A DNA stretch of 64,000 nt from Erwinia sp. OLFS4 (GCF_002752165.1 NZ_MOMB01000001.1:116007-180006); one strand, 5' to 3'; numbered from the stretch's first letter, positions 31,472 to 44,139 are shown. The notes: generated by a model from the letters alone, not told the origin. A program made the numbers and translations.

Positions 31472-32197
31472 ATGGCGACCAATGCAAAACCCGTTTATCA
31501 ACGTATTCTGCTGAAACTCAGTGGTGAAGCGCTACAAGGTGCAGAAGGTTTCGGTATCGATGCCAGCGTTCTCGACCGTATGGCACAGGAAGTTAAAGAA
31601 CTGGTGGAGTTAGGTATACAGGTTGGGGTCGTTATTGGTGGTGGTAATTTGTTCCGGGGAGCCGGTCTGGCAGAAGCAGGTATGAACCGCGTGGTCGGCG
31701 ATCATATGGGAATGCTGGCGACGGTGATGAATGGTCTGGCAATGCGTGATGCGTTACATCGGGCTTACGTTAACGTGCGTCTGATGTCGGCGATCCCGCT
31801 TAACGGCGTATGTGACAGTTACAGCTGGGCTGAGGCGATTAGCCTGCTGCGCAACAACCGGGTGGTTATATTTTGTGCCGGTACCGGCAATCCGTTTTTC
31901 ACCACCGATTCCGCTGCCTGCCTGCGCGGCATTGAAATTGAAGCAGATGTTGTGCTGAAAGCGACCAAGGTTGACGGCGTGTATTCTGCCGACCCGGTGA
32001 AAAATCCGGATGCAACGCTGTATGAGAAATTAAGCTACAGCGAAGTGTTAGAACGTGAACTGAAAGTAATGGATCTGGCCGCTTTCACCCTTGCCCGTGA
32101 CCATCAGCTGCCTATCCGGGTGTTCAATATGAACAAGCCCGGTGCATTGCGTCGTGTGGTTATGGGTGAAAAAGAAGGCACGCTGATTACGCATTAA
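31472..32197 (+). CDS. pyrH: UMP kinase
   Basis: A 241-residue hexameric amino acid kinase-fold enzyme that phosphorylates UMP to UDP; it is regulated by GTP and UTP. Visible motifs are KLSGEALQG, the phosphate-binding [13 protein letters not shown] and [13 protein letters not shown]. The ATG at 31472 matches E. coli MATNAKPVY. An in-frame TTG two codons upstream (31466) is possible but unlikely. Frr and Dxr genes follow. Confidence 0.97.
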   Translation: MATNAKPVYQRILLKLSGEALQGAEGFGIDASVLDRMAQEVKELVELGIQVGVVIGGGNLFRGAGLAEAGMNRVVGDHMGMLATVMNGLAMRDALHRAYVNVRLMSAIPLNGVCDSYSWAEAISLLRNNRVVIFCAGTGNPFFTTDSAACLRGIEIEADVVLKATKVDGVYSADPVKNPDATLYEKLSYSEVLERELKVMDLAAFTLARDHQLPIRVFNMNKPGALRRVVMGEKEGTLITH

Positions 32198-32336
32198 TAT
32201 CAGTCGCGGCATAAAATAGGGTATATTCTGCCTGCGTCTGCTAAAACGGACTCTGCTTCAGAGTTCTGACGATAAGACATCAACGGGTTCTGGCGGTTCA
32301 GAACCTGCCTGGTAACCAGAATTTAAGGGTTCCAAC

Positions 32337-32894
32337 GTGATTAACGACATTAAAAAAGATGCTGATACGCGCATGGATAAATGCGTAGAGGCATTTAAAA
32401 ACAATATCAGTAAGATTCGCACAGGTCGTGCCTCTCCTGCCATTCTCGATGGTATTACGGTTGAGTACTACGGTGCGCCCACGCCGTTGAAACAGCTGGC
32501 CAGCATTACTGTTGAAGACTCACGCACGCTGAAGGTAAATGTGTTCGACCGTAGCGTTAGTGCCGCGGTAGAAAAAGCGATCATGACATCCGATCTGGGG
32601 CTGAATCCAAGCTCTGCTGGGAGTGATATCCGGGTTCCGCTACCGCCGCTGACTGAAGAACGGCGTAAAGACCTGATTAAAATTGTGCGTGGTGAAGCGG
32701 AACAAGGCCGGGTATCGGTGCGTAACGTGCGCCGTGATGCCAACGATAAGCTAAAAGCCCTGCTGAAAGAGAAAGAGATCGGCGAAGATGAAGAGCGTCG
32801 TGCTCAGGATGAAGTGCAGAAACTGACCGATGCCAGTATTAAAAAAATTGATGCTGCGCTGAGCGAAAAAGAAACGGAGCTGATGGACTTCTGA
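32337..32894 (+). CDS. frr: Ribosome recycling factor
   Basis: A 185-residue tRNA-shaped protein that, with EF-G, splits post-termination ribosomes. It starts with GTG, as in E. coli. The conserved KIRTGRASP near residue 25 and the RNVRRDAND segment of the helical bundle are present. Length is identical to E. coli. It lies between pyrH (about 140 bases upstream) and dxr. Confidence 0.97.
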   Translation: MINDIKKDADTRMDKCVEAFKNNISKIRTGRASPAILDGITVEYYGAPTPLKQLASITVEDSRTLKVNVFDRSVSAAVEKAIMTSDLGLNPSSAGSDIRVPLPPLTEERRKDLIKIVRGEAEQGRVSVRNVRRDANDKLKALLKEKEIGEDEERRAQDEVQKLTDASIKKIDAALSEKETELMDF

Positions 32895-33047
32895 GTCCGT
32901 TGTGTTGCTGTCAAACGCCGTACCGAGAGTCCCCAGATACGGGCGGCTGTCGTGCGGCGTTTTACGTTGGGTACCGGCGCTTTCTGCCTGGCCGGCAAGG
33001 CAGAGACGCTGGAGGGTAAAATCATGGAAGAGACTATGGGTGGCAAA

Positions 33048-34244
33048 ATGAAACAATTGACAATTCTGGGATCAACCGGTTCTGTAGGCACCAGCACGCT
33101 GGCGGTGATTAAAGCAAATCCTGAGCATTTTCAGGTAAAAGCGCTAGTGGCAGGCAGTAACGTCGCCATGATGGTTGAGCAGTGTCAGATGTTTCATCCC
33201 GCCCAGATTTGTATGGCAACTGACGCGGCAGCAACAGCCGTGCGTCAGCAGTTACGCGAACGAGATATAGACACCGAGGTGCTGAGTGGCACAAGCGCTG
33301 CCTGCGAGCTGGCGGCACTAAGTGATGTTGACATGGTGGTGGCGGCGATTGTCGGCGCTGCCGGTTTGTTGCCGACGCTGGCGGCGATCCGTGCAGGGAA
33401 ACAGGTACTGCTGGCTAACAAAGAATCGCTGGTGACCTGCGGCCGTTTATTCCTTGATGCGGTCAGGACTTCCGGCGCTCAGCTGCTTCCTCTGGACAGC
33501 GAACACAACGCGATTTTTCAGAGTTTGCCCGCTTCCCTTCAGCGTCAGTTAGGTTACGCTTCTCTGAAGGATAATGGCATTGATAGCATTATCCTCACGG
33601 GGTCTGGTGGTCCTTTTCGTGATGCGCCGATGGACATGTTAAAGCATGTCACACCTGAACAGGCTTGTGCCCATCCGAACTGGTCAATGGGGCGTAAGAT
33701 CTCCGTTGATTCGGCCACTATGATGAATAAAGGTCTGGAATATATCGAAGCCCGCTGGCTGTTTAATGCATCTGCTGCACAGATGGAGGTGATTATTCAT
33801 CCTCAATCGGTGATTCATTCGATGGTGCGTTACTGTGACGGCAGCGTTCTGGCGCAGCTGGGTACGCCAGATATGCGTACGCCAATTGCTCATGCGATGG
33901 CCTGGCCTGAACGTGCGTCTTCCGGCGTGACGCCGCTGGATTTTGCCAGCATCCAGGCACTGACGTTTGCTGCGCCTGACTATATACGCTACCCCTGTCT
34001 GAAACTGGCCATTGATGCCTGTAATACCGGCCAGGCGGCAACCACCGTACTGAATGCCACAAATGAGGTTGCGGTGGCCGCGTTTCTTGACGGACAGATA
34101 CGCTTTACTGATATTGCCGCATTAAATGTATCGGTGCTGGAACGGTTACAGCTTGCCGAACCAGCAAGCGTCAATGAGGTGGTGGAAATTGACAGCCAGG
34201 CACGTCAGGCCGCGCGTTCTGCGCTGGCGCGTTTCAGTCTCTGA
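33048..34244 (+). CDS. dxr: 1-deoxy-D-xylulose 5-phosphate reductoisomerase
   Basis: A 398-residue NADPH enzyme that makes MEP from DXP, the committed step of the non-mevalonate isoprenoid pathway and the target of fosmidomycin. It has the NADPH-binding [11 protein letters not shown] at the N-terminus, [11 protein letters not shown], and the catalytic loop and metal-binding [12 protein letters not shown]. The ATG at 33048 matches E. coli length. The frame extending to 32952 is rejected. It is functionally linked to uppS directly downstream. Confidence 0.97.
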   Translation: MKQLTILGSTGSVGTSTLAVIKANPEHFQVKALVAGSNVAMMVEQCQMFHPAQICMATDAAATAVRQQLRERDIDTEVLSGTSAACELAALSDVDMVVAAIVGAAGLLPTLAAIRAGKQVLLANKESLVTCGRLFLDAVRTSGAQLLPLDSEHNAIFQSLPASLQRQLGYASLKDNGIDSIILTGSGGPFRDAPMDMLKHVTPEQACAHPNWSMGRKISVDSATMMNKGLEYIEARWLFNASAAQMEVIIHPQSVIHSMVRYCDGSVLAQLGTPDMRTPIAHAMAWPERASSGVTPLDFASIQALTFAAPDYIRYPCLKLAIDACNTGQAATTVLNATNEVAVAAFLDGQIRFTDIAALNVSVLERLQLAEPASVNEVVEIDSQARQAARSALARFSL

Positions 34245-34426
34245 GTGACCCGGCAGCGCAACTGACGGTATTTGTTCACGCTGGTTGGAGATGATATAGT
34301 CTCTGGCTTATGTTATGGATGACCTTGAATTTGCGTGGTAAAACCGCCGCAGCCACGGTTATTTTGTGTCAGCAGGTGAGATATTTCAGAAACCACTCTT
34401 TCTGATTTAAGGAATGTTAACGCGTT

Positions 34427-35179
34427 ATGTCGTCCACTCATGTAGTAAAATCCGATGACCCGACAGGGGCAACGCCCCGCCATGTGGCCATCATTATGGA
34501 TGGCAACGGTCGCTGGGCTAAAAATCAGGGGAAGTTGCGAATGCTCGGCCATCGGGCTGGTGTAAAATCCGTTCGCCGTACCGTGAGTTATGCCCTCAAC
34601 AGCAACATGGATGCGTTAACGCTCTATGCGTTCAGCAGTGAAAACTGGAATCGGCCGCCGCAGGAAGTGCTGGCACTGATGGAACTTTTCATCTGGGCGC
34701 TGGACAGTGAAATAAAGAATTTACATAAAAGCAATGTCCGTTTGCGGATTATTGGTGATATCAGCCGGTTTAATGCTCGTTTGCAGGAACGAATTCGTCG
34801 CGCCGAAGAACTGACTCAGCAAAATAATGGACTGACCCTAAACATCGCTGCCAATTATGGTGGACGTTGGGATATTATAAACAGCATCAGACATATCGCC
34901 GGCCAGGTGCAGGAAGGGCTGATTCGTCCCGATCAGATTACTGAAGAGACGCTGGAACAGCACCTTTGCATGCACGATTTACCGCCTGTCGATCTGGTGA
35001 TTAGGACCGGGGGAGAACATCGCATCAGTAACTTTTTGTTATGGCAAATTGCCTACGCGGAATTTTACTTTACTGAGGTTCTCTGGCCTGATTTTGACGA
35101 ACACGTTTTTGAAGGTGCACTGAATGCTTTTGCACAACGCGAACGACGTTATGGTGGCGCAGCACCAGGCGGTACCTGA
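34427..35179 (+). CDS. uppS: Undecaprenyl diphosphate synthase
   Basis: A 250-residue cis-prenyltransferase (IspU) that builds the C55 lipid carrier used in peptidoglycan and O-antigen synthesis. It has the catalytic IIMDGNGRWA near residue 25, the SSENWNRP motif and the C-terminal RTGGEHRISNFLLWQ. The N-terminal 18 residues are variable, as in the family. It is followed 18 bases later by cdsA. Confidence 0.97.
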   Translation: MSSTHVVKSDDPTGATPRHVAIIMDGNGRWAKNQGKLRMLGHRAGVKSVRRTVSYALNSNMDALTLYAFSSENWNRPPQEVLALMELFIWALDSEIKNLHKSNVRLRIIGDISRFNARLQERIRRAEELTQQNNGLTLNIAANYGGRWDIINSIRHIAGQVQEGLIRPDQITEETLEQHLCMHDLPPVDLVIRTGGEHRISNFLLWQIAYAEFYFTEVLWPDFDEHVFEGALNAFAQRERRYGGAAPGGT

Positions 35180-35197
35180 ATGCCCTGGGGGTAACCT

Positions 35198-36055
35198 TTG
35201 CTGAAGTCTCGCCTGATCACAGCGTTGATATTGATTCCCATTGTGATTGCTGCACTGTTCTGGTTACCTTTGGCTGGATTTGTAATTACCACTCTGGCCA
35301 TTTGTATGCTGGCTGCCTGGGAATGGGGGCAACTGGCCGGTTTTAGCTCACGGACACAGCGTATCTGGCTCGCGCTGGCGTGTGGATTTCTGCTGGCGCT
35401 GATGCTGTTTACGCTGCCTGCTTATCAGCGGGCGTTGCATGTTCCCCAGGTTGAAGCTTCGCTGTGGGCTTCAATGTTGTGGTGGATACTGGCGCTGGCG
35501 CTGGTTATTTTTTACCCTGCTTCCGCCGGATGGTGGCGCGGGTCCCGCATTTTACGACTTCTTTTTGGTATTCTTACCATTGTGCCCTTTTTTTGGGGCA
35601 TGATGACCCTGCGCCAGTTCGGTTATGATAGTAATCATTATACCGGTGCCTGGTGGCTACTCTACGTTATGTTTCTGGTCTGGGCGGCCGATTCCGGTGC
35701 TTATCTTTTTGGTCGCTTATTTGGAAAACATAAGCTGGCGCCAAAAGTGTCACCGGGAAAAACCTGGGAAGGGTTTATCGGCGGTCTGTTGACCTGCGCA
35801 CTGATTTCCTGGTTATTTGGTCTCACCGCGCCGCTGGCGATAGCCCCGATGACATTGCTAATGTGTTCATTAGTCACCGCGCTGGCTTCAGTGCTGGGCG
35901 ATTTAACGGAAAGCATGTTTAAACGCGAAGCGGGCATTAAGGATAGCGGCAACCTGATACCAGGTCATGGTGGTATTCTGGATCGAATTGATAGCCTGAC
36001 AGCGGCGGTGCCGGTATTTGCCTGCCTGTTGTTGCTGGTTTTCAGAACCCTGTAA
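35198..36055 (+). CDS. cdsA: Phosphatidate cytidylyltransferase
   Basis: A 285-residue multi-spanning inner membrane enzyme that makes CDP-diacylglycerol, the precursor of all phospholipids. The CDS signature [26 protein letters not shown] region lies near residues 245-268 ([10 protein letters not shown], then [10 protein letters not shown]). The start is a TTG codon at 35198 preceded by GGGGGTAACC, giving MLKSRLI and the same length as E. coli CdsA. It ends seven bases before rseP. Confidence 0.96.
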   Translation: MLKSRLITALILIPIVIAALFWLPLAGFVITTLAICMLAAWEWGQLAGFSSRTQRIWLALACGFLLALMLFTLPAYQRALHVPQVEASLWASMLWWILALALVIFYPASAGWWRGSRILRLLFGILTIVPFFWGMMTLRQFGYDSNHYTGAWWLLYVMFLVWAADSGAYLFGRLFGKHKLAPKVSPGKTWEGFIGGLLTCALISWLFGLTAPLAIAPMTLLMCSLVTALASVLGDLTESMFKREAGIKDSGNLIPGHGGILDRIDSLTAAVPVFACLLLLVFRTL

Positions 36056-36062
36056 GGTTTCT

Positions 36063-37412
36063 ATGCTAAGCATTCTTTGGAGTCTCGCCGCTTTTATTGT
36101 TGCCCTCGGCATCCTGATTACCGTGCATGAATTTGGTCACTTTTGGGTGGCGCGCCGGTGTGGTGTACGAGTTGAGCGTTTTTCGGTTGGTTTTGGAAAA
36201 GCCTTGTGGCGGCGCCGCGATAAGCAGGGTACCGAGTTCGTCATTGCAGTTATCCCTCTCGGCGGCTATGTCAAAATGCTTGATGAGCGGGTGGAGGCGG
36301 TGGCGCCGGAATTGCGTCATCTGGCGTTTAATCACAAAACCGTGACTCAGCGGGCGGCAATTGTTGCCGCTGGCCCGTTGGCCAATTTCATTTTTGCTCT
36401 CTTTGCCTACTGGCTGGTTTTTATTATCGGGGTGCCAGGAATTAAACCGGTTGTTGGCGAAATAATGAGCGATTCTCTGGCCGCAGAAGCGCAAATTTCA
36501 CCGGGAATGGAACTTAAAGCGGTAGACGGTATCGAAACGCCAGACTGGGATGCTGTGCGCATGGCGCTGGTTGCTGATATTGGTAACCGCCAGGCAACCC
36601 TCAGTGTGGCAGCATTTGGCAGTGATGCTACGGTCGATAAAACGCTCGATTTGCGGCGCTGGCAGTTCGAACCGGATAAACAGGACCCCGTGTTGTCGCT
36701 GGGGATAGTCCCGAAGGGACCGCAGATTGAAACCGTACTGGCAGAAGTGCAGAACGGATCGGCTGCCAGTAAAGCGGGTTTGCAAGCTGGCGACAGGATC
36801 GTTAAAGTCGATGCTCAGCCTTTAGTGCAGTGGCAAACTTTTGTTGCCACGGTGCGCAATAACCCAGGCAAGCCGATTGCACTGCAGGTGGAGCGTCAGG
36901 GGGAGATTCGTGAGCTGACGCTGATCCCGGATGTGAAACCGGGTCGGACGGTTGAAGGATTTGCCGGCGTGGTTCCGCGAGTGATCCCGCTGCCGGATGA
37001 GTATAAAACGGTGCGTCAGTTTGGTCCTTTCGCTGCGGTAGGGGAGGCGGGCGCAAAAACCTGGCAGCTGATGAAGTTAACTGTCGGTATGCTGGGAAAA
37101 CTGATTACGGGTGATGTGAAGCTGAACAACCTGAGTGGCCCTATCTCGATAGCACAGGGGGCGGGGATGTCAGCGGAATATGGCTTGATTTATTATCTGA
37201 TGTTTTTAGCGTTAATTAGCATAAACCTCGGGATTATCAATCTGTTTCCATTACCTGTACTAGATGGTGGGCACCTGCTGTTCCTGCTGATGGAAAAAAT
37301 CAAAGGCAGACCGGTGTCAGAGCGAGTTCAGGACTTCAGTTACCGCATCGGTTCAGTTTTGCTGGTGCTGTTAATGGGGCTTGCACTATTTAATGATTTC
37401 TCACGGTTGTAA
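36063..37412 (+). CDS. rseP: Site-2 protease RseP (sigma-E pathway)
   Basis: A 449-residue intramembrane zinc metalloprotease that cuts RseA and so releases sigma-E during envelope stress; it also clears signal peptides. The zinc motif HEFGH is at residues 22-26 and the third ligand motif LDG is in [11 protein letters not shown] near residue 400. Two periplasmic PDZ domains lie between. The ATG at 36063 gives an E. coli-like N-terminus and length. The adjacent bamA and skp are classic sigma-E targets. Confidence 0.96.
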   Translation: MLSILWSLAAFIVALGILITVHEFGHFWVARRCGVRVERFSVGFGKALWRRRDKQGTEFVIAVIPLGGYVKMLDERVEAVAPELRHLAFNHKTVTQRAAIVAAGPLANFIFALFAYWLVFIIGVPGIKPVVGEIMSDSLAAEAQISPGMELKAVDGIETPDWDAVRMALVADIGNRQATLSVAAFGSDATVDKTLDLRRWQFEPDKQDPVLSLGIVPKGPQIETVLAEVQNGSAASKAGLQAGDRIVKVDAQPLVQWQTFVATVRNNPGKPIALQVERQGEIRELTLIPDVKPGRTVEGFAGVVPRVIPLPDEYKTVRQFGPFAAVGEAGAKTWQLMKLTVGMLGKLITGDVKLNNLSGPISIAQGAGMSAEYGLIYYLMFLALISINLGIINLFPLPVLDGGHLLFLLMEKIKGRPVSERVQDFSYRIGSVLLVLLMGLALFNDFSRL

Positions 37413-37538
37413 TGTCAGGGACGGGAGACCGCGGCGACTGACGATGTCGCTGGTTACGGTCTGTGTGGCAGGCGTAAATCTGTCGCCCCGGTTTGACCCG
37501 GCAACTGTGGAACCAGTTAGGAAGAATGCATAACAACG

Positions 37539-39944
37539 ATGGCGATGAAAAAGTTGCTCATAGCGTCGCTGCTGTTTAGCAGCGCTACCGTATACGGTGC
37601 GGATAACTTCGTAGTGAAGGACATTCATTTCGAAGGCTTACAGCGAGTTGCCGTCGGTGCGGCATTGCTGAGTATGCCCGTACGCGTCGGTGATACGATC
37701 ACTGATGATGATATCAGTAATATCATTCGATCCTTATTCGCCACCGGGAACTTTGAAGACGTTCAGGTATTACGTGATGGTAATACCCTGATTGTTCAGG
37801 TCAAAGAACGCCCCACCATTGCCAGCATTACTTTTTCCGGCAACAAAGCGGTCAAAGATGAGCAGCTTAAACAGAATCTCGAAGCATCGGGGGTTCGCGT
37901 TGGCGAAGCGCTGGATCGCACCACCCTCTCGGCGATTGAAAAAGGGCTGGAAGATTTTTACTACAGCGTAGGTAAATACAGCGCCAGCGTTAAAGCTGTG
38001 GTGACGCCGTTGCCCCGTAACCGGGTTGATCTCAAGCTGGTCTTTACCGAAGGTGTTTCGGCCAAAATTCAGCAGATCAATATCGTGGGCAATAAAGCCT
38101 TCAGCTCTGACGAGCTGATATCACGTTTTCAGCTGCGTGATGAGGTGCCATGGTGGAATCTGGTGGGCAACCGGAAATATGAAAAGCAGAAGCTGGCCGG
38201 CGATCTTGAAACGCTGCGTAGCTTCTACCTTGACCGTGGCTATGCCCGCTTCAATATCGATTCGACGAACGTCAGCCTGACTCCGGATAAAAAAGGTATC
38301 TACATTACCATTAATATCACTGAAGGCGACCAGTACAAAATTTCCGGTAGCGTGGTGAATGGCAGCATGGCCGGACACTCTGCCGAAATCGAAGCGCTGG
38401 CACATATTCAGCCTGGCGAACTGTATAGCGGCGCCAAAGTGACCAAAATGGAAGACGACATCAAGAAACTGCTGGGTCGCTATGGTTACGCATATCCGCG
38501 CGTGGCGACGCAGCCAGAAATTGATGATGCCAACAAGACGGTGAAACTGCATGTCAGCGTGGATGCCGGTAATCGCTTTTACGTTCGTAAAGTGCGCTTT
38601 GAAGGCAATAGCACCTCTGAAGATCAGGTTTTGCGGCGTGAAATGCGTCAGATGGAAGGGGCATGGCTGGGCAGTAACCTGGTTGAGCAGGGCAAAGAAC
38701 GCCTGAATCGCCTTGGTTACTTCGATACTGTCGATGTCGATACCCAGCGCGTACCAGGCACCGCCGATCAGGTCGATGTTGTGTACAAAGTAAAAGAGCG
38801 TAATACCGGGACCTTTAACTTTGGTGTCGGGTACGGTACGGAAAGTGGCGTCAGCTTCCAGGTCGGTGTTTCCCAGGATAACTGGATGGGAACCGGTAAC
38901 ACCGTTAGCCTGAGTGGAACCAAAAACGACTATCAGACCTACGCTGAATTTGCCATGACCGATCCTTACTTTACGGTTGATGGCGTCAGTCTCGGTGGTC
39001 GTCTGTTCTATAACGATTTTAAAGCGGATGACGCCGATCTTTCTGACTACACCAATAAAAGTTATGGTTTAGACGGCACGTTAGGTTTCCCGATTAACGA
39101 AAATAACACGCTGCGTGTCGGCCTGGGCTATGTGCATAACGACCTGTCTAACATGCAGCCGCAAATTGCGATGTGGCGCTATCTTGACTCCGTAGGCCAT
39201 CATCAGGATTTGAATGATAAGGGTACCTACTCCGCGGATGATTTCACGTTCAACTACGGTTGGACTTACAATAATCTGGACCGTGGTTTCTTCCCGACCG
39301 CAGGTAACCGCACTAACCTCAACGGTAAGATTACCGTGCCGGGCTCAGATAACAGCTTTTATAAGCTGACACTCGATTCGCAGCAGTATTTGCCTATCAA
39401 TCAGGACCGCACCTGGGTGGTACTGGGTCGTGGTCGCCTGGGTTACGGTGGTGGACTGGGTAATAAAGAACTGCCGTTCTATGAAAACTTTTATGCCGGT
39501 GGTTCCAGCACGGTACGTGGTTTCCGTTCTAATACCATTGGTCCGAAAGCGGCTTACTATAACGTCAACTCCGACAAGTGTTCGGGCAGCAATGCTCTGT
39601 GTGAATCGGATGACGCCGTCGGTGGTAATGCTATGGCCGTGGCCAGTCTTGAGCTGATCACCCCGACGCCGTTCCTGAGCGAGAAATATGCTAACTCAGT
39701 GCGAACCTCATTGTTCGTCGATGCCGGTACCGTCTGGGATACCGAATGGCAGAACACGGATGCAACCCGTAACGCCGGTATTCCTGACTACAGCACGCCT
39801 GGGAATATTCGTATGTCTGCGGGGCTGGCTTTACAATGGATGTCGCCGCTTGGACCGCTGGTGTTCTCTTATGCCCAGCCGTTTAAGAAATATGAGGGCG
39901 ACAAATCCGAGCAGTTCCAGTTTAACATTGGTAAAACCTGGTAA
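37539..39944 (+). CDS. bamA: Outer membrane protein assembly factor BamA
   Basis: An 801-residue Omp85 protein (810 in E. coli) that folds and inserts beta-barrel proteins. It has a signal peptide ending near VYGA, five POTRA domains (about 22-420) and a 16-strand barrel. The barrel includes the conserved VRGF motif in [14 protein letters not shown]. The C-terminal strand ends FQFNIGKTW with the terminal aromatic. The slightly shorter length falls in surface loops, such as the one after [12 protein letters not shown]. It lies between rseP and skp, as in E. coli. Confidence 0.97.
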   Translation: MAMKKLLIASLLFSSATVYGADNFVVKDIHFEGLQRVAVGAALLSMPVRVGDTITDDDISNIIRSLFATGNFEDVQVLRDGNTLIVQVKERPTIASITFSGNKAVKDEQLKQNLEASGVRVGEALDRTTLSAIEKGLEDFYYSVGKYSASVKAVVTPLPRNRVDLKLVFTEGVSAKIQQINIVGNKAFSSDELISRFQLRDEVPWWNLVGNRKYEKQKLAGDLETLRSFYLDRGYARFNIDSTNVSLTPDKKGIYITINITEGDQYKISGSVVNGSMAGHSAEIEALAHIQPGELYSGAKVTKMEDDIKKLLGRYGYAYPRVATQPEIDDANKTVKLHVSVDAGNRFYVRKVRFEGNSTSEDQVLRREMRQMEGAWLGSNLVEQGKERLNRLGYFDTVDVDTQRVPGTADQVDVVYKVKERNTGTFNFGVGYGTESGVSFQVGVSQDNWMGTGNTVSLSGTKNDYQTYAEFAMTDPYFTVDGVSLGGRLFYNDFKADDADLSDYTNKSYGLDGTLGFPINENNTLRVGLGYVHNDLSNMQPQIAMWRYLDSVGHHQDLNDKGTYSADDFTFNYGWTYNNLDRGFFPTAGNRTNLNGKITVPGSDNSFYKLTLDSQQYLPINQDRTWVVLGRGRLGYGGGLGNKELPFYENFYAGGSSTVRGFRSNTIGPKAAYYNVNSDKCSGSNALCESDDAVGGNAMAVASLELITPTPFLSEKYANSVRTSLFVDAGTVWDTEWQNTDATRNAGIPDYSTPGNIRMSAGLALQWMSPLGPLVFSYAQPFKKYEGDKSEQFQFNIGKTW

Positions 39945-40069
39945 TGCGGCTTAGCATAAAAGCATTATTGATGAGTATCGCCTGAGAAACTGACGGTCAG
40001 CACAGACTCGCCGGTTATTTCAGGCAAAACTGTGTCATTGACACAAACGTTGAGGGTAAGGAGTTTATA

Positions 40070-40567
40070 GTGAAAAAGTTGTTGTGTGCCGCAGGTCTGG
40101 GTATCGCTCTGGCGGCTTCCGCTGGTGCGCAGGCCGCTGATAAAATTGCAGTGGTAAACGTTTCCAGCATTTTCCAACAGTTACCGCAACGTGCGACGGT
40201 TGCGAAGCAGCTTGAAACTGAATTCAAAAGCCGTGCTACCGAATTACAAGGTATGGAGCGCGATCTGCAAACCAAAATGCAGAAACTGCAGCGTGATGGT
40301 TCAACCATGAAAGCGTCTGAACGTAGCCGCATGGAAAAACAGGTCATGGCAGAGCGCGAAACCTTCTCTTCTAAAGCGCAGGCTTTCGAACAGGATAACC
40401 GTCGTCGCCAGATGGAAGAACGTAACAAGCTTCTGAGCCGTATTCAGGATGCCGTGCAGAAAGTTGCCGATAGCGAAGGCTACGATGTGGTTGTCGATTC
40501 GAATGCGGTAGCTTACTCAGCTAAATCTAAAGATATTACGGCTGACGTTCTGAAACAGGTTAAATAA
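40070..40567 (+). CDS. skp: Periplasmic chaperone Skp
   Basis: A 165-residue trimeric chaperone that holds unfolded outer membrane proteins on the way to BamA. It has a GTG start, a signal peptide ([17 protein letters not shown], cleavage near AQA-A) and long charged helices forming the tentacles. Length is close to E. coli Skp (161). TAAGGAG lies upstream with normal spacing. It ends three bases before lpxD. Confidence 0.96.
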   Translation: MKKLLCAAGLGIALAASAGAQAADKIAVVNVSSIFQQLPQRATVAKQLETEFKSRATELQGMERDLQTKMQKLQRDGSTMKASERSRMEKQVMAERETFSSKAQAFEQDNRRRQMEERNKLLSRIQDAVQKVADSEGYDVVVDSNAVAYSAKSKDITADVLKQVK

Positions 40568-40570
40568 TAC

Positions 40571-41593
40571 ATGTCTCTAATTCGACTGGCTGATTTAGCC
40601 CAGCAGTTGGATGCAGAATTGCACGGAGATGGCAGCGTTGCCATCTCCGGCATTGCTTCTATGCAATCCGCCCAATCCGGTCAAATCACGTTTCTTTCTA
40701 ACAGTCGATACCGCGAACAGCTGGCTGAATGCCAGGCGTCTGCCGTGGTATTAACGCAGGACGACCTCCCCTGGTGTCGCAGCGCCGCGCTGGTGGTGAA
40801 AAATCCTTATCTTACTTTTGCCCGCATGGCGCAACTTCTTGATACCACGCCGAAACCTGCTGATGGTATAGCCGCCAGTGCGGTGATTGATGCCAGCGCC
40901 CGGCTGGGTAAAAACGTTGCGGTGGGGGCTAACGCCGTGATTGAGTCCGGCGCAGAACTGGGTGATAACGTCATTATTGGCCCGGGCTGTTTCGTGGGTA
41001 AAAAGGCCCGTATTGGTGCCGGGACCCGGCTCTGGGCCAACGTTACGATTTATCATGAAGTGCAGTTAGGCTGCGATTGTCTGGTCCAGTCCGGTACGGT
41101 CATTGGTGCCGATGGTTTTGGCTATGCTAACGATCGCGGTAACTGGATTAAAATACCGCAGCTTGGGAGCGTGGTGATTGGCGATCGGGTTGAAATTGGT
41201 GCCTGTACCACCATCGATCGCGGTGCGCTTGATAACACCCTTATTGGTAATGGTGTTATTATCGATAATCAGTGTCAGATTGCGCATAACGTCGTTATTG
41301 GCGACAATACCGCTGTAGCGGGTGGCGTCATCATGGCGGGCAGCCTGAAAATTGGTCGTTACTGCATGATCGGTGGGGCGAGTGTTATTAACGGCCACAT
41401 GGAGATTTGCGATAAAGTAACGGTCACAGGAATGGGAATGGTCATGAGACCTATCACCGAACCTGGGGTATACTCCTCCGGTATTCCACTACAACCCAAT
41501 AAAACCTGGCGTAAAACGGCAGCGCTGGTAATGAATATCGATGATATGAGCAAACGGCTGAAAGCCGTTGAACGTAAAGTCGGTAAAGACTGA
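40571..41593 (+). CDS. lpxD: UDP-3-O-(3-hydroxymyristoyl)glucosamine N-acyltransferase
   Basis: A 340-residue hexapeptide-repeat acyltransferase that adds the second acyl chain in lipid A synthesis. A short N-terminal uridine-binding domain is followed by about ten coils of left-handed beta-helix (such as [20 protein letters not shown]). The C-terminal helices end in [13 protein letters not shown]. The catalytic His is in [15 protein letters not shown]. It starts three bases after skp and is followed by fabZ after 147 bases. Confidence 0.96.
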   Translation: MSLIRLADLAQQLDAELHGDGSVAISGIASMQSAQSGQITFLSNSRYREQLAECQASAVVLTQDDLPWCRSAALVVKNPYLTFARMAQLLDTTPKPADGIAASAVIDASARLGKNVAVGANAVIESGAELGDNVIIGPGCFVGKKARIGAGTRLWANVTIYHEVQLGCDCLVQSGTVIGADGFGYANDRGNWIKIPQLGSVVIGDRVEIGACTTIDRGALDNTLIGNGVIIDNQCQIAHNVVIGDNTAVAGGVIMAGSLKIGRYCMIGGASVINGHMEICDKVTVTGMGMVMRPITEPGVYSSGIPLQPNKTWRKTAALVMNIDDMSKRLKAVERKVGKD

Positions 41594-41740
41594 ACATTCA
41601 TCCCGCACTGACCGGCTTCAGACCTTCTTACGGAAGCAAGGAAGCCAGGCATATGGAAAATGATTTGCGGCCTGCTGGCGATGAGCCGTTGCAGGCCGTG
41701 TTATTGATGCCATCAGATTTTTTAGGACAGGAAGAGTATT

Positions 41741-42196
41741 TTGACTACTGAAACGCATACTCTGAAAATTGAAGAGATTATTGAACTGCTTCCGCATCGT
41801 TACCCGTTTTTGCTGGTCGATCGCGTGCTTGAGTTCGAAGAGCACAAATATCTGCGTGCGGTTAAAAACGTTTCCGTCAACGAGCCGTTTTTTCAGGGGC
41901 ATTTTCCTGGTAAGCCTATTTTACCCGGCGTTTTGATTCTTGAAGCGATGGCCCAGGCGACAGGTATCCTGGCGTTTAAAAGCGTTGGCAAGCTGGAGCC
42001 GGGCGAACTTTATTATTTTGCTGGCATTGACGAAGCGCGTTTTAAACGTCCGGTGATGCCAGGCGATCAGATGATCATGGAAGTCACTTTCGAGAAAACC
42101 CGCCGTGGTCTGACGCGCTTTAAAGGCGTGGCCACCGTTGACGGTAAAGTTGTGTGTGAAGCTACTATGATGTGCGCCCGCAACCGGGAGGCCTGA
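41741..42196 (+). CDS. fabZ: 3-hydroxyacyl-[acyl-carrier-protein] dehydratase FabZ
   Basis: A 151-residue hot-dog-fold dehydratase of fatty acid elongation. The active-site His is in [12 protein letters not shown] and the catalytic Glu is in [11 protein letters not shown]. The start is TTG at 41741, giving MTTETHTL as in E. coli, with GGACAGGAAG upstream. It competes with LpxC/LpxA for hydroxymyristoyl-ACP, which balances phospholipid and lipid A, and it sits between lpxD and lpxA. Confidence 0.97.
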   Translation: MTTETHTLKIEEIIELLPHRYPFLLVDRVLEFEEHKYLRAVKNVSVNEPFFQGHFPGKPILPGVLILEAMAQATGILAFKSVGKLEPGELYYFAGIDEARFKRPVMPGDQMIMEVTFEKTRRGLTRFKGVATVDGKVVCEATMMCARNREA

Positions 42197-42200
42197 TTCT

Positions 42201-42989
42201 GTGATTGATAAAACCGCCGTTATCCACCCCAGTTCTGTTATTGAAGAGGGCGCTGTTATCGGCGCTCGCGTGCATATTGGCCCGTTTTGTTTTATTGGTG
42301 CCAACGTAGAAATCGGCGAAGGCACGGTGCTGAAGTCTCATGTGGTTATTAATGGCCACAGCAAAATTGGCAAAGACAACACCATTTACCAGTTTGCCAC
42401 TATTGGCGAAGTCAATCAGGATCTGAAATATGCCGGTGAGCCGACCCGTGTAGAAATTGGCGACCGCAACAGTATTCGCGAAAGCGTGACGGTGCATCGC
42501 GGGACTGTCCAGGCTGACGGTCTGACCAAAGTAGGTAACGATAACCTGCTGATGGTGAATGCCCATATCGCGCACGATTGTGTCATTGGTAACCGTTGCA
42601 TTCTGGCAAACAATGCCACGTTGGGTGGGCATGTGACCATTGATGACTACGCAATTATTGGCGGCATGACGGCGGTGCATCAGTTCTGCACAATTGGTGC
42701 ACATGTTATGGTTGGCGGCTGTTCCGGTGTTGCGCAGGATGTGCCGCCTTTTATTATTGCGCAGGGCAATCACGCCACGCCTTTTGGCATTAATCTGGTG
42801 GGGTTACAGCGTCGAGGTTACAGCAAAGAGGCACTTCACGCGATTCGTAATGCCTATAAAGTGCTTTATCGCACGGGTAAATCACTGGAAGAAGCTAAAC
42901 CGGAAATTGCCGCTATTGCGAGAGCGCACCCGGAAGTACAACCATTCTATGATTTCTTTGCCCGTTCGACCCGTGGTCTGATTCGCTGA
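42201..42989 (+). CDS. lpxA: UDP-N-acetylglucosamine O-acyltransferase
   Basis: A 262-residue first enzyme of lipid A synthesis. It is a left-handed beta-helix of hexapeptide repeats ([18 protein letters not shown]...) with the catalytic His in [14 protein letters not shown], then a helical C-terminus. The start is GTG at 42201 after GGGAGGCC, with four bases between the fabZ stop and the start. Length equals E. coli LpxA. Confidence 0.97.
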   Translation: MIDKTAVIHPSSVIEEGAVIGARVHIGPFCFIGANVEIGEGTVLKSHVVINGHSKIGKDNTIYQFATIGEVNQDLKYAGEPTRVEIGDRNSIRESVTVHRGTVQADGLTKVGNDNLLMVNAHIAHDCVIGNRCILANNATLGGHVTIDDYAIIGGMTAVHQFCTIGAHVMVGGCSGVAQDVPPFIIAQGNHATPFGINLVGLQRRGYSKEALHAIRNAYKVLYRTGKSLEEAKPEIAAIARAHPEVQPFYDFFARSTRGLIR

Positions 42990-42993
42990 GTCT

Positions 42994-44139
42994 ATGTCAC
43001 TGAAACCGTTAACTTTTGCACTGGTCGCTGGGGAAACCTCCGGCGATATTCTGGGCGCGGGTCTGATACGCGCTCTGAAAGCGCGCCATCCGCAGGCACG
43101 TTTTGTCGGTGTCGCTGGCCCTTTGATGCAGGCGCAGGGCTGTGAGGCCTGGTATGAGATGGAAGAGCTGGCGGTAATGGGGATCGTCGAAGTCCTGGGC
43201 CGGCTGCCGCGCTTACTGCATATCCGGCGCGATCTGCTGCAACGGTTTAGCCGCTTACAGCCAGATGTCTTTATTGGTATTGATGCGCCAGACTTTAATA
43301 TTCCTCTTGAAGGCCGGCTGAAACAGCGCGGTATTCGTACCGTTCATTATGTTAGTCCCTCGGTATGGGCATGGCGACAAAAGCGGGTTTTCAGGATTGG
43401 GCGTTCAACGGACCTGGTGCTGGCTTTTCTGCCCTTTGAAAAAGCCTTTTACGATCGCTTCAATGTACCCTGTCGCTTTATTGGTCATACCATGGCCGAT
43501 GCGATGCCGTTACAACCCGACAAACGGGTGGCGCGTCGTGAACTGGGTATCGCGGACAATGCGCACTGCCTGGCGCTGCTGCCCGGTAGCCGCAGCGCGG
43601 AAGTTGAGATGCTCAGCGCCGATTTTCTCAAAGCGGCGGCACTGTTACGCCAGCAGCTCGGGGCGTTAGAGATTGTGGTCCCACTGGTGAATCCGCGCCG
43701 GCGCCAGCAGTTTGAAGCGATTAAAGCCGAGGTGGCACCGGACCTGCCGCTGCATTTGCTGGATGGTAAAGCGCGTCAGGCAATGGTGGCCAGCGACGGC
43801 GCCATTCTGGCATCCGGTACCGCTGCTCTGGAATGTATGCTGGCAAAGTGTCCAATGGTTGTTGGTTATCGCATGAAGCCCCTGACGTTCTGGCTGGCAA
43901 AACGACTGATAAAAACCCCCTGGGTTTCACTGCCGAATCTGCTGGCCGGTCGCGAGCTGGTACCAGAGCTGTTGCAGGACGCCTGCCAGCCTGAGGCGTT
44001 GGCAGCGGCCCTGCAGCCGCTGCTGGCAGCCGGAGAAACACGCGATACGCTGCTTGCCACCTTCACCGAACTGCATCAGCAAATCCGCTGGAATGCCGAT
44101 GAGCAGGCCGCAGAAGCTGTGCTGGAGCTCTGCCAATGA
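42994..44139 (+). CDS. lpxB: Lipid-A-disaccharide synthase
   Basis: A 381-residue GT-B glycosyltransferase of the inner membrane face that joins UDP-diacylglucosamine and lipid X. It has the N-terminal [15 protein letters not shown], the membrane-associated [14 protein letters not shown] segment ([10 protein letters not shown]) and the donor-site [10 protein letters not shown]. It begins four bases after lpxA and overlaps rnhB by four bases (ATGA), which suggests coupled translation. Confidence 0.97.
   Translation: MSLKPLTFALVAGETSGDILGAGLIRALKARHPQARFVGVAGPLMQAQGCEAWYEMEELAVMGIVEVLGRLPRLLHIRRDLLQRFSRLQPDVFIGIDAPDFNIPLEGRLKQRGIRTVHYVSPSVWAWRQKRVFRIGRSTDLVLAFLPFEKAFYDRFNVPCRFIGHTMADAMPLQPDKRVARRELGIADNAHCLALLPGSRSAEVEMLSADFLKAAALLRQQLGALEIVVPLVNPRRRQQFEAIKAEVAPDLPLHLLDGKARQAMVASDGAILASGTAALECMLAKCPMVVGYRMKPLTFWLAKRLIKTPWVSLPNLLAGRELVPELLQDACQPEALAAALQPLLAAGETRDTLLATFTELHQQIRWNADEQAAEAVLELCQ

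Noticed and set aside
42165..42773. A 202-codon minus-strand frame over lpxA
   Set aside because: It mirrors the hexapeptide repeats of lpxA and has the Asn/His-rich composition of an antisense shadow.
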